A stretch of 64,000 nucleotides of DNA from IDS-8 sp964607425. GTDB lineage: Bacteria; Pseudomonadota; Gammaproteobacteria; Steroidobacterales; Woeseiaceae. Location: contig CAZSKQ010000007.1 of the NCBI GenBank assembly GCA_964607425.1, forward strand, positions 1 to 64,000, written 5' to 3'. A program made the translations under genes and the position numbers. The notes below the pieces were generated by a model, which saw only the letters and a program-made list of their open reading frames with translations, was not told where the DNA came from and did no database searches. This document shows positions 17,190 to 25,621 of this stretch, piece after piece (position 1 is the first letter of the stretch; each line of letters opens with the position of its first letter).

Positions 17190-18490
17190 GGCGAGAGTGC
17201 GGACAGCTGCGGCAGCCCGATGCCGGCGCCGTTGACGTGGTCGTCATCGGTGCCGGCCATTCCGGCCTTGCCGCCAGCCATTGCCTGGCCGCCCGTTCGA
17301 TCGCGCACGTGGTGCTGGAGCGCGGCGAGGTTGCGAATTCCTGGCGACGGGAACGCTGGGATTCGCTGCGCCTGCTGACGCCGAACTGGCTCTGCACCTT
17401 GCCGGGTCACGGCTACGGCGGCGACGATCCGGACGGCTTCATGGCCATGGACGAGGTGATCGCGTTCATTGCCGGTTACGCCGCCGCGATCGATGCGCCG
17501 GTAAGGACCGGAACCACGGTCGAATCCGTCGCGGCGACTGACGACGGTTACCGGGTGAGCACGGACCGCGGCAGCTGGCGGTGCCGGGCGGTCGTTCTCG
17601 CCAGCGGCGCTTGCAACCTGCCGTCGGTTCCCGCGATCGCCGAGGCACTGCCGGACGAGATTACGCAACTCACGCCGGGGAGTTACCGCAATCCGCGGCA
17701 GCTCGCGCCGGGCGGCGTGCTTGTTGTAGGTGCTTCCGCCACGGGGGTGCAGCTCGCGGACGAGCTGCGGCGTGCCGGCCACGAGGTCACGATCGCCGTG
17801 GGGGAGCACGTGCGGATGCCCCGGACCTACCGGGGCCGGGACATCCAGTGGTGCATGCGTGCGGCCGGTATTCTCGACCAGCGGTATGACGAGGTCGACG
17901 ACATCCAGCGTGCGAGCCGGGTGCCGTCGCCGCAGCTGGTCGGCTCCAGGAAACGGCGCTTCATGGACCTGAATGCGCTGTCTTCGCAAGGTGTCCGGCT
18001 CGTGGGCCGGCTGGCGGGCATCAGGGGCGGCAAGGCTCAATTCTCGGGCTCGCTGCGCAACGTGTGCGCGCTCGCCGATCTCAAGATGAACCGGCTGCTC
18101 GCCGCGATCGACGAGTGGGCGGAGGCGTCCGGCCGCGAAAGCGCGCTGGAAGCGGGCGAGCGGTTCGAGCCTACGCGCGTGCCGGAGAAGGCCGCGCTGG
18201 AGCTGGATCTCCGGAGCGGCGCGATCCGCACTGTCGTGTGGGCGACGGGCTACCGGGCGGACTATTCGTGGCTGCGCATTCCGGTGCTCGACCGTCGAGG
18301 ACAGATCCGGCACGACGGCGGTGTTATGCCCGCGCCCGGCCTGTACGTGCTTGGCCTGCCATTCCTGCGGCGCCGCAAATCCAGCTTCATCCACGGTGCG
18401 GGCGACGATGCCCGGGATCTAACCACGCATCTCGCCGGTTACCTCGACAAGACCTGCCGCCGCGGCTCCGTGAAGCTGGCCGCAGGCTGA
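17186..18490 (+). CDS. FAD/NAD(P)-dependent monooxygenase-like oxidoreductase
   Basis: The 434-residue product starts at GTG 17186, overlapping the OsmC stop. It has an N-terminal FAD Rossmann motif (VVVIGAGHSGLAASHCLA), the flavin-monooxygenase-like stretch RRERWDSLRLLTPNW, a second dinucleotide motif for NAD(P)H (VLVVGASATGVQLADEL), and the WATGYRADYSWL motif near the end. It resembles the putative flavoprotein CzcO/YpdA/FMO-like group and probably uses NAD(P)H to oxygenate or reduce a small substrate. Coupling to OsmC suggests a shared role in oxidant or sulfur metabolism, but that is inference. Confidence 0.85.
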   Translation: MRRECGQLRQPDAGAVDVVVIGAGHSGLAASHCLAARSIAHVVLERGEVANSWRRERWDSLRLLTPNWLCTLPGHGYGGDDPDGFMAMDEVIAFIAGYAAAIDAPVRTGTTVESVAATDDGYRVSTDRGSWRCRAVVLASGACNLPSVPAIAEALPDEITQLTPGSYRNPRQLAPGGVLVVGASATGVQLADELRRAGHEVTIAVGEHVRMPRTYRGRDIQWCMRAAGILDQRYDEVDDIQRASRVPSPQLVGSRKRRFMDLNALSSQGVRLVGRLAGIRGGKAQFSGSLRNVCALADLKMNRLLAAIDEWAEASGRESALEAGERFEPTRVPEKAALELDLRSGAIRTVVWATGYRADYSWLRIPVLDRRGQIRHDGGVMPAPGLYVLGLPFLRRRKSSFIHGAGDDARDLTTHLAGYLDKTCRRGSVKLAAG

Positions 18491-18695
18491 TTCTGTTCGA
18501 CAACCGTAAGTTGATTCGATTATCCCCTGCCGAGCGGAGCTGTTTCTTCGTCTGCCGCTCTGATGTCCAGAAAACCGTCCGGGGGATCATTGCGGAGCAC
18601 ATTCGAATCCAAGGATCTAGTCGCCTGTGCCGCGAGCTGATGCCAGCCCGAACCCTCCCTGAAACGCAGCGCCGGGCAAAACGCATTGATTGCCG

Positions 18696-20522
18696 TCACA
18701 GTTGATTCCGTGATGCAGTCGCGGACGCTGCGTCGCGGAAGACCGGCAGGATCAGGCGGGAGCCCTCCAGGCCGCCGTAATGGATCGTATTCACCGCCGT
18801 CACCGGGTCGCGCTCGAGGTGCACCGGGCCGCCGGTGTTGAGGTTCCGCGCCAGCCGCGGGAAGTTGCTGCTCGATACCTCGAGGCGCAGCCGGTGACCC
18901 GCCCGGAACTGCCAGGCCACAGCCCTCAAGCTGATGTCGATTCCGTAGATTTCCCCCGATTTGGCGGGCACGGGATCGGAATAGCCGTTCCGGTAACGCA
19001 GCCGGAAGGCGCCGTCCTGGACGTTGAACGCACGGCCGTCCGGCCAGACGTCGATGAGCTTCGCCGTGAAGTCGGTGTCGCGCGCGCTCGTGCTGACCTC
19101 GAGATGCACCTCGATCGGCCCGACGACGGTCAGAGGCTCCTCGAGAACGGACGACCCGAAGACCAGCACGTCGTCGCGGCGCGCGGACGCGGATTGGTCG
19201 AACGAGCCCGGCTGGTCCGCCGGGTTGCCGGTACAGCAATGCGGCCCGCCGCGCGTTGGAACCGGGTCCAAAGGATCGTAGGTGTAGGAATCGCTCCCCG
19301 CGTCCGCGGGAGCCCGGGCGAGCCGGCCGTCGCCTGCCGCAGAGCGAGCGCCCCGCTCGCTTGCCAGGAACCAGCTTTCGTACTGCACCTGCTCCGGCGG
19401 CCACGCGTCGAGGTCCAGCCAGCGATCGGCGCCGATGACGAAGACGCTGGCGGGAGGCAGGTCCGGCGCGGGGCCGTCTTTCAGCCAGTGATCGAAGAAC
19501 GTTACGAACAGCGGCGCGTACGCCCGGTCACTGCCCGTCACGGGCACGTCGCCGATGCGGTCGCTGGGGCGCAGCTCTTCGGACCCGCAGTGCACCGCGG
19601 GCGAGACGATCGCCGCCTGCGGCGCGGCGTCCGGCACTCCCCGCCCGAAGGCGAGGGTCAGCGCATCGGCAACGCCGAGATCGAACCAGGAATTGACGTG
19701 CAGGCCGGGGACGCGAAAGCCGCGCGCCTCGTCGAGAAAAGGCTTCCCTTGCCACCAGGTGTCGCCGGGGGGGTGCGATACGTAGTCCTCGTAATCCGTG
19801 GGCGGCGCACCGGAGCGCTCGACCAGCTCCACGATCGGCAAGCCGGACAGGAGCTCCGGGGTCACGGTGCCCGGCTCCCTGAGTTTCCCCTTGCCGCCGT
19901 TCTCGGCGAACCAGCCGACGCCGGCCGCGAGGTTGAAGACGCCGCCCTCGTACAGCCCGAAATAGCCATACCGGTTCGCGGCCGAGCCGATGGCACCGCC
20001 GCCGGCCTCCGGGATCATGGCCGCATGCGCCGGGTGCCCCGCCGCCGCGAGGAGATACTGCACCTCGCCGAGCCAGGAACAGCCGAAGGTGCCCACGCGT
20101 CCATTGGACCAGTCCTGCCCGGCGAGCCACGTCAGCGTGTCCCAGCCATCCGCCACGGCGTGGTCGTAGACGGAAAACACCCCCCCGGAATTGAAACGGC
20201 CGCGCACGTTCTGCACCGCGATCGCGTAGCCGTATGGTGCGAATATCCGCAGCGCGTGCAAGCCGCCGAAATAATCCTGCTTGTCATAAGGTGTCTGGAC
20301 GTACACGACCGGGTATGGCGGCGGGAAGCTCGTCGGCAGGTAGATGTCGGTCGCGAGGGCCACACCGTCGCGCATCGGTATCATCCGGTCGCGCAGCACC
20401 TGCACGCCGTGTCGCAAAGTCCAGACATTGCGAAAGTAGAAAGACCGCGGCTCGATGTGGTGCCACACGAAAGCCGCGGCGAGCCCGCACAACACCGCGA
20501 TCGTGGTCAGCAGGTATCGCAT
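18696..20522 (-). CDS. CocE/NonD-family hydrolase (X-Pro dipeptidyl-peptidase-like)
   Basis: The 608-residue product begins with a membrane anchor or signal (MRYLLTTIAVLCGLAAAFVW). Its first half is an alpha/beta hydrolase with PMRDGVALATDIYLP at the start and the nucleophile elbow FGCSWLGE; its second half is the jelly-roll domain of this family (RLRYRNGYSDP, GHRLRLEVSSSNFPR). Relatives hydrolyse esters or amides such as cocaine, glutaryl-7-ACA or X-Pro peptides. It probably acts in the periplasm on an acyl ester or peptide of unknown identity. It is convergent with the flavoprotein gene, leaving 205 bases that hold nothing I can support. Confidence 0.85.
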   Translation of the reverse strand: MRYLLTTIAVLCGLAAAFVWHHIEPRSFYFRNVWTLRHGVQVLRDRMIPMRDGVALATDIYLPTSFPPPYPVVYVQTPYDKQDYFGGLHALRIFAPYGYAIAVQNVRGRFNSGGVFSVYDHAVADGWDTLTWLAGQDWSNGRVGTFGCSWLGEVQYLLAAAGHPAHAAMIPEAGGGAIGSAANRYGYFGLYEGGVFNLAAGVGWFAENGGKGKLREPGTVTPELLSGLPIVELVERSGAPPTDYEDYVSHPPGDTWWQGKPFLDEARGFRVPGLHVNSWFDLGVADALTLAFGRGVPDAAPQAAIVSPAVHCGSEELRPSDRIGDVPVTGSDRAYAPLFVTFFDHWLKDGPAPDLPPASVFVIGADRWLDLDAWPPEQVQYESWFLASERGARSAAGDGRLARAPADAGSDSYTYDPLDPVPTRGGPHCCTGNPADQPGSFDQSASARRDDVLVFGSSVLEEPLTVVGPIEVHLEVSTSARDTDFTAKLIDVWPDGRAFNVQDGAFRLRYRNGYSDPVPAKSGEIYGIDISLRAVAWQFRAGHRLRLEVSSSNFPRLARNLNTGGPVHLERDPVTAVNTIHYGGLEGSRLILPVFRDAASATASRNQL

Positions 20523-20928
20523 CCCGGACCCTTTCCCCGTTTTCCTTCTTCTGCGCAGAATAATCCGACATCACCGCCGCCGTGCATTCTACGCGCGCGA
20601 AATCCTTCGTGTACATCCGCTGTAGGCCGAGAGAATGCCTCCCTTCTCGACAAGCGAATAGGCTTTAAGCTTGATGCGCTTGCAGAACCCGCTTCCAGCG
20701 TCTCCGAGGGCACGTCGATGCATTGTCCGGTCACATCGTTCGCGCCGGCGAGTCCCGAGCGGGCCCGGATTCTATGAGGCCGCGGCGAATCACCGCGGAA
20801 AACCGCAAAGGTTCGTGGCGTCGTCGAGTCGGTCCCGCCACGAACTCGATAGCTCCCGAAAGGGCCGAGATTCTGCTTGCTTGAGCACCTACCGCTGGCA
20901 CGAGGTCAGCAAGTAGTGAATGGACAGG
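20523..20928. other. Intergenic stretch without a supported gene
   Basis: These 406 bases lie between the start of the CocE-type hydrolase gene and the stop of the TPR-sulfotransferase gene, both on the minus strand. Short frames exist on both strands, but none has a ribosome-binding site or recognisable protein. The part just upstream of 20522 should hold the hydrolase promoter; I could not pick out convincing -35 and -10 boxes. Confidence 0.5.
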
Positions 20929-22905
20929 TCACAAAGCCAGCTGTCCAAGGCCGTCACGCAATGGGTCAAGCCAGCGCTCATAACGACGCCACTGCTGCAG
21001 CCCTTCTCGGTAAATCGGACGGCGTACTTGCTCAGAACTTGGCGTGCGGACAGATCGATCGAGGCGGTGGAACTCAAGGCAGCCTGCCTCAAACGGGAGC
21101 TGTAGAAAATCGAGAATTCTCTGCACCTGGCCCTTCAGATCTGTGACGATTTCTTCGTAGTGCACCCGAAGAACCTGCCCCGGCAGCGTACGGTCCCAAT
21201 GCTCGATGAGCGCGGCGTAACCGCGATAGTAGCGGGCAATTTCGGAAAGCTCATAGGTGAACTCCTGTCCATCGGCGAACAGCTGCTTGTAATTGCTGAA
21301 GCAGCACGCCATCGGATGCCGGCGTGCGTCAATGATCTTCGCGTTCGGCAGCATCAGGTGGATCAGCCCGACGTGCAGGAAATTGTTCGGCATCTTGTCG
21401 ATGAAACGCGGTGCGCCCGCACGCTGGTAGCGCGTGCCCTCGATGTAGGCGTCGCCGAACTTGCGTAGCTGCTCGGGCGCCATCTCCGCAAGCACGCCTG
21501 GGTAGCGCGCTTCGTCGGCGAGCATGCGCCGCCCGTTCAGCCGATGCGCCAGCGCGAGCACGTTCGGCAGCTCCATCGTGCCGTCCACCTGCGAATGCGA
21601 GGCGAGGATCTGCTCGAGCAGGGTCGAGCCGGAGCGTGGCAGGCCGACGATGAAGATCGGATCGGGATGCGGCGCGCCGGCACCCGCGAAGCGCTCGAAC
21701 AGCTCCGGGGTGCAGACGGCCGCCTGCGCGCGCATCGCCGCTTCCGCGCGGTCCGGGTCGTAGCGCAATCCTTCCCGCCGCAGCCGGTTTCCCTGTTCAT
21801 AGCGCGCGAACGACCGCTCGAACTCGCCACGATCCTCCAATGCCTTGCCGAGAGCGAAGCACAGGTGGAATCGGTCCGCGGTTTCCGTCGCCGGGTTGTC
21901 CGCGTGTTCCTGCATGGCGGCAATCTCATCGTCTGTGAAGCGATACGTCTTCAGGTTGGCCAGGCTCCAGTATGCATCGCCAAAATCCCGGCACACGCGG
22001 TAGGCGCTCCGGTAGGACTCCACCGCCTCATCGACCCGCCCGATCGTCTTGAGTACGTGCCCGTGCGCCACGCGCGCTTGTACCAGTTTGGCGTTACCGG
22101 CGAGCACTCGATCGTAAATATCCAACGCCGTTTGGAACTTGCCGACGGCCACGCATTCGTTTGCGTAGGCAAGCTCGAACGGGGCGCTGCCCGGAAAGCG
22201 CTTTCGCAGCACCTCGGCCTGTGCCAGCGCCTGCTCGAATTTTTGCCGCTTGTGCAGCACTTCCACGTAGTCGCGGCGCGCGAGCCAGTTATTCGGCTCG
22301 AACTCCACGCAACTCTCGAGCAAAAATTCCGCGTCATCGTAGATGAAGAGCTTCAGGCCTAGCCGTGCGAGCAGCCGCATGGCCTCGACATGGTGCGGCC
22401 GCTTCTTCAGAAAGTCGCGGCACAGGCGTTCGGCCTGGTAAAGCTTGCCTTCCTGGATGAGGCTGGTAACGGTCAGGAGCTCGGGCGGCAGTTCCGCAAG
22501 TCGACGGTATTCCGCTTGCGCGACCAGCTGCGCCTCCCTGTGCCCGAGCCGCGCCTCTATCCCGGCGAGCTCGCGCCAGGAAGCGATCAGCGCCCTGTTC
22601 AACTCCACGGCACGACGATAAGCCGCGCCCGCTCGTGCGAGATTACCGAGAGCCTTATGAAGGTGTCCTTCCTCCTGGTGCGCCCGCGCGTGCCGCGGCG
22701 CGAGCGCCTTGAGCCGCGCCACCGTGGCAAGCGCTTCTTCGTTGCGGCCAAGGTAACGTTCGGCAACGGCCTGGAGGTAGAGCGGCTCCGGGTCCGCCGG
22801 GTCGGCCGCCGCCTGCTCGCGCGCGGCAACCAGCGCCTCCTTGAGGCGACCGGCTTCGAGAAGTTCGCGCGGCTCGGATCGTGGTTCTGGATGGGTCGCC
22901 CGCAT
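20929..22905 (-). CDS. TPR-repeat sulfotransferase family protein
   Basis: The 658-residue product has an N-terminal array of tetratricopeptide repeats (about 10-350, e.g. LLEAGRLKEALVAAREQA and EFERSFARYEQGNRLRREG) and a C-terminal sulfotransferase domain. PIFIVGLPRSGSTLLEQIL is the PAPS 5'-phosphosulfate loop and MPNNFLHVGLI lies after it. It would transfer sulfate from PAPS to a protein or small acceptor. It follows a TBDR gene by 41 bases, a pairing that suggests modification of something handled at the cell surface. The start is unusual: ATG 22903-22905 and its AGGAG lie inside a REP palindrome, with an in-frame TAG directly upstream. Confidence 0.85.
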   Translation of the reverse strand: MRATHPEPRSEPRELLEAGRLKEALVAAREQAAADPADPEPLYLQAVAERYLGRNEEALATVARLKALAPRHARAHQEEGHLHKALGNLARAGAAYRRAVELNRALIASWRELAGIEARLGHREAQLVAQAEYRRLAELPPELLTVTSLIQEGKLYQAERLCRDFLKKRPHHVEAMRLLARLGLKLFIYDDAEFLLESCVEFEPNNWLARRDYVEVLHKRQKFEQALAQAEVLRKRFPGSAPFELAYANECVAVGKFQTALDIYDRVLAGNAKLVQARVAHGHVLKTIGRVDEAVESYRSAYRVCRDFGDAYWSLANLKTYRFTDDEIAAMQEHADNPATETADRFHLCFALGKALEDRGEFERSFARYEQGNRLRREGLRYDPDRAEAAMRAQAAVCTPELFERFAGAGAPHPDPIFIVGLPRSGSTLLEQILASHSQVDGTMELPNVLALAHRLNGRRMLADEARYPGVLAEMAPEQLRKFGDAYIEGTRYQRAGAPRFIDKMPNNFLHVGLIHLMLPNAKIIDARRHPMACCFSNYKQLFADGQEFTYELSEIARYYRGYAALIEHWDRTLPGQVLRVHYEEIVTDLKGQVQRILDFLQLPFEAGCLEFHRLDRSVRTPSSEQVRRPIYREGLQQWRRYERWLDPLRDGLGQLAL

Positions 22906-22918
22906 GGCGGGCTCCTAC
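22895..22918 (-). repeat. REP palindrome carrying a ribosome-binding site and start codon
   Basis: This single 24-base REP lies at the junction between a TBDR gene and the TPR-sulfotransferase gene. On the minus strand AGGAG (22912-22916) is followed by six bases and then ATG (22903-22905), an ideal spacing. The TAG of the GTAG head is in frame just before, so no earlier start can serve. The first codons of the sulfotransferase (M R A T) come from the repeat. Confidence 0.88.
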
Positions 22919-22946
22919 AAGACCGGTGCTGTAGCTCGCGGAAATA

Positions 22947-25346
22947 TCACTCGTAATCCCAGGACAGGCGCAAGCCAATAGTGCGCGGGCGGTTGGTCGT
23001 GATCCGCAGATCCGTATCGAGCGAGTTGATGAACAGCTCCGCGCGCTCGTCGGTGATGTTCTCAGCGAAAAGCTCGACTGTCAGGTTGTCCATCTGCACG
23101 CCCAGCGACCCGTCCAGCGTGTTGTAGGAATCCTGCAGGAAGCGGTTGGCCTCGACGATCGAGCTGAACTGCTCGTCGGTGTACGCATAGACGAGCTGTG
23201 CGTAAGGATCCCAATCCCCCACCGTCCATTGATAGCGGCCGCTCACGTTGAACTGCAGCTCGGGCGCCAGCGCGAGCTGGGAGCCCTCGGGAGCGAGGTC
23301 GGTCACGCTCGGCGGGACCCGCACCATTTCCGTGTCGTTGTAGGACCAGGCAGCGCGCAGAGTGAAGTTGTCGGTCGCCGACCACAGGAGATCGCCCTCG
23401 AAGCCCAGGATCTGGGCATCGGCGGCATTCGACGTGAACGTGAGCACGGATATCAGGAAGTCGGTGATACCGACCTGAAGACCGTCCCATTCGATGAAGT
23501 AAACCGAGCCGTTGAAACGGAGGCGGTCGTCCAGCCAGGTGGTCTTCCAGCCGATTTCGTAGTTGGTGACCTCGTCGCTGACGTACGTCCGCGGTACGTC
23601 TTCTTCATCGAGGCGATTGAAGCCTCCAGGGCGAAAGCCTTCGGAGTAGGTGCCGAAGAACAGGGAGTCGTCGCTCAGGCGATAAGTCACGCTCGCCTTC
23701 AGGATGACGTCATCCTCCTTGAGCGGCAGTTCGTCGGCGAACAGGGCGTCGAAATTGTTTCCCTTGTCGGTGTCCACGTCGCCCAGCGTGGCGAAGTTGG
23801 AGGACCCCACCAGCTCGGTTTCAAGCTCGTAATAGCGCGCACCCAGGGTTGCCGACCATTCATCGGTAAAGTGCCAGGTCACCTCGCCAAAGACGGCAAA
23901 CTGCTCTTCGGAGCGGATCGCATCGTTCATGAAAGTGATGCCGGGCGCCCGCGGATTGGGATTGAAGTGAGTGGCCGTGGAGATCGGTATGTTCTGCGCA
24001 AAGAAGCCGGTGGAGCCGGCGACAAAGAAATTCGTGTCGACACCCGTCTCGATGTCGTCGAAGTAAATCCCGGCGACGAAATCCAGGCCTTCATCGTCGA
24101 ACGACGAGATACGGAACTCGTGCGTGGTCCGGTCGTTCTCGATGAACGCGATCATTCCCTGGGTGGGATCGCCGCAGAGCGTGTAAGTAGGCTGGCAGAT
24201 GTAGTAGTAGCCGTACTTGCCCACTTCCGTGTAGCCGCTGTAATCGAAGCTGTTGTTGACCTCGCGATCGAGGTAGGAGCCGGCGTAGATCACGTCCAGG
24301 TTCCGGATGCGGCCTTCGACGGTCAGCGAGTACTGCTGGAAATCGTCCTCCAGGCGGTCGGGGAAAAACCTTTGCACCTGCAGGTCGCCCACGACGCGGA
24401 TACCGGACTGCGGATCCTCCGGGTCCTCGAACTCGGCGACGCGCGCGGGCGCATGGTCGAACACGCCGTCCACCTGCAGCTTCTGCTGCATGAACTGGCC
24501 CGTCACCTCCCAATCGTCGTTGACGGCATACTTGGCGCTCAGGCGTCCACCGGTGTAGATGGCGTCGTTGAAGTCTTCCTCGACGAACGGCAGGTTGTTG
24601 ACGACGGTCGATTCGGCATCTACCGGAAAGCCCGCCTCCACCGTCGGGAAGCCCAGGTGCTCCGCCGTATAGGCGTTCTCGCCGAACACGTTGTCGATGT
24701 AGCCGCCCTCGAAGGCGTTGTAGAACACCGCGCGCAGGGCCAGCTTGTCCTCGAGTACCGGAACGTTGACGTAGCCCTCGACGCTGTTGCTCAACTCGCC
24801 CTTGTGCGTGTCGGCGACGCTCGCGTCGAAGCCGGCCTGGAATTCGCCGTAGACGGGCTTGTTCGTGATCAGGCGGATCGTGCCCGCCTGCGAGCTCGCT
24901 CCGAAGAGCGTGCCCTGCGGCCCCGGCAGAACCTCGATACGCGCGATGTCGGCCGCGTACAGGTCGAGGTTGCGGCCGCCGGAGCTGACCGGCTGCTCGT
25001 CCAGGTACAACGCCACGTTCGGTACCGGAGCGCCGATCTCGACCGAGGTCTGGTCGGACGAGTCCGTCGCCATGCCGCGGATGAAGATGAACGATTGTCC
25101 GGGTCCGCGGCCGGCGGCGTTGACGTTCGGCAGGTAGCGCACGTAGTCATCGAAATTGCCGATGTTGAGCTCTTCCAGCCGCGCCTCGCCGATCGCCTGC
25201 ACGGCCACCGAGACGTCCTGCAGGCTGGTCTCGCGCTTGGTGGCGGTAACGATGATTTCATCGAGCTCGGCGGCGGAAGCCAGGCTCATCGAACCGGTGG
25301 AGAGCGCGACCACGATGGCCTGGCTCAAAGCGTTTCTGCGAAACAT
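22947..25346 (-). CDS. TonB-dependent receptor (Sphingomonad-type)
   Basis: The 799-residue product starts at ATG 25344-25346 after GGAGGACGTG, has a signal peptide (ending SLASA) and a TonB-box-like ELDEIIVTATKRE. The plug follows (DVSVAVQAIGEARLEEL, FIRGMATDSSDQTSVEIG, IEVLPGPQGTLFGASS) and then a 22-strand barrel ending RTIGLRLSWDY. This receptor belongs to the common branch with TATKRETSLQDV and differs clearly from the four receptors further right. Substrates of such receptors include polyphenols, sugars, terpenoids and siderophores; the ligand is not predictable. It heads an operon with the TPR-sulfotransferase. Confidence 0.93.
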   Translation of the reverse strand: MFRRNALSQAIVVALSTGSMSLASAAELDEIIVTATKRETSLQDVSVAVQAIGEARLEELNIGNFDDYVRYLPNVNAAGRGPGQSFIFIRGMATDSSDQTSVEIGAPVPNVALYLDEQPVSSGGRNLDLYAADIARIEVLPGPQGTLFGASSQAGTIRLITNKPVYGEFQAGFDASVADTHKGELSNSVEGYVNVPVLEDKLALRAVFYNAFEGGYIDNVFGENAYTAEHLGFPTVEAGFPVDAESTVVNNLPFVEEDFNDAIYTGGRLSAKYAVNDDWEVTGQFMQQKLQVDGVFDHAPARVAEFEDPEDPQSGIRVVGDLQVQRFFPDRLEDDFQQYSLTVEGRIRNLDVIYAGSYLDREVNNSFDYSGYTEVGKYGYYYICQPTYTLCGDPTQGMIAFIENDRTTHEFRISSFDDEGLDFVAGIYFDDIETGVDTNFFVAGSTGFFAQNIPISTATHFNPNPRAPGITFMNDAIRSEEQFAVFGEVTWHFTDEWSATLGARYYELETELVGSSNFATLGDVDTDKGNNFDALFADELPLKEDDVILKASVTYRLSDDSLFFGTYSEGFRPGGFNRLDEEDVPRTYVSDEVTNYEIGWKTTWLDDRLRFNGSVYFIEWDGLQVGITDFLISVLTFTSNAADAQILGFEGDLLWSATDNFTLRAAWSYNDTEMVRVPPSVTDLAPEGSQLALAPELQFNVSGRYQWTVGDWDPYAQLVYAYTDEQFSSIVEANRFLQDSYNTLDGSLGVQMDNLTVELFAENITDERAELFINSLDTDLRITTNRPRTIGLRLSWDYE

Positions 25347-25621
25347 CCACGTCCTCCCCCTGGTAACAATTGCGGCCAGCCCGGCATGGGCCAACCCGCT
25401 GCGCACGCCGTACCTCGGCTGGAGTATAGACCAAGCCGTGCCCGGTGCAGCGGCTTGCAGCGATTGGCCGGCGCCGTGGCGGCCGGCGGCAGGTCGCCCG
25501 ACAGGCATCTATAATCCCCGTACACAGTCAGTACAGGGATTTTGTCAGGGGGGCAGTCCGATAACAGACAGAAGAGCGGCCTGGGGGCAAGCACGACCCT
25601 TGTTCGAGGAGAACAACGAAC

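Noticed and set aside
23229..25514. 761-codon plus-strand frame opposite the first TBDR
   Set aside because: Antisense shadow of the receptor; repeats of V, D, R and G without recognisable domains.
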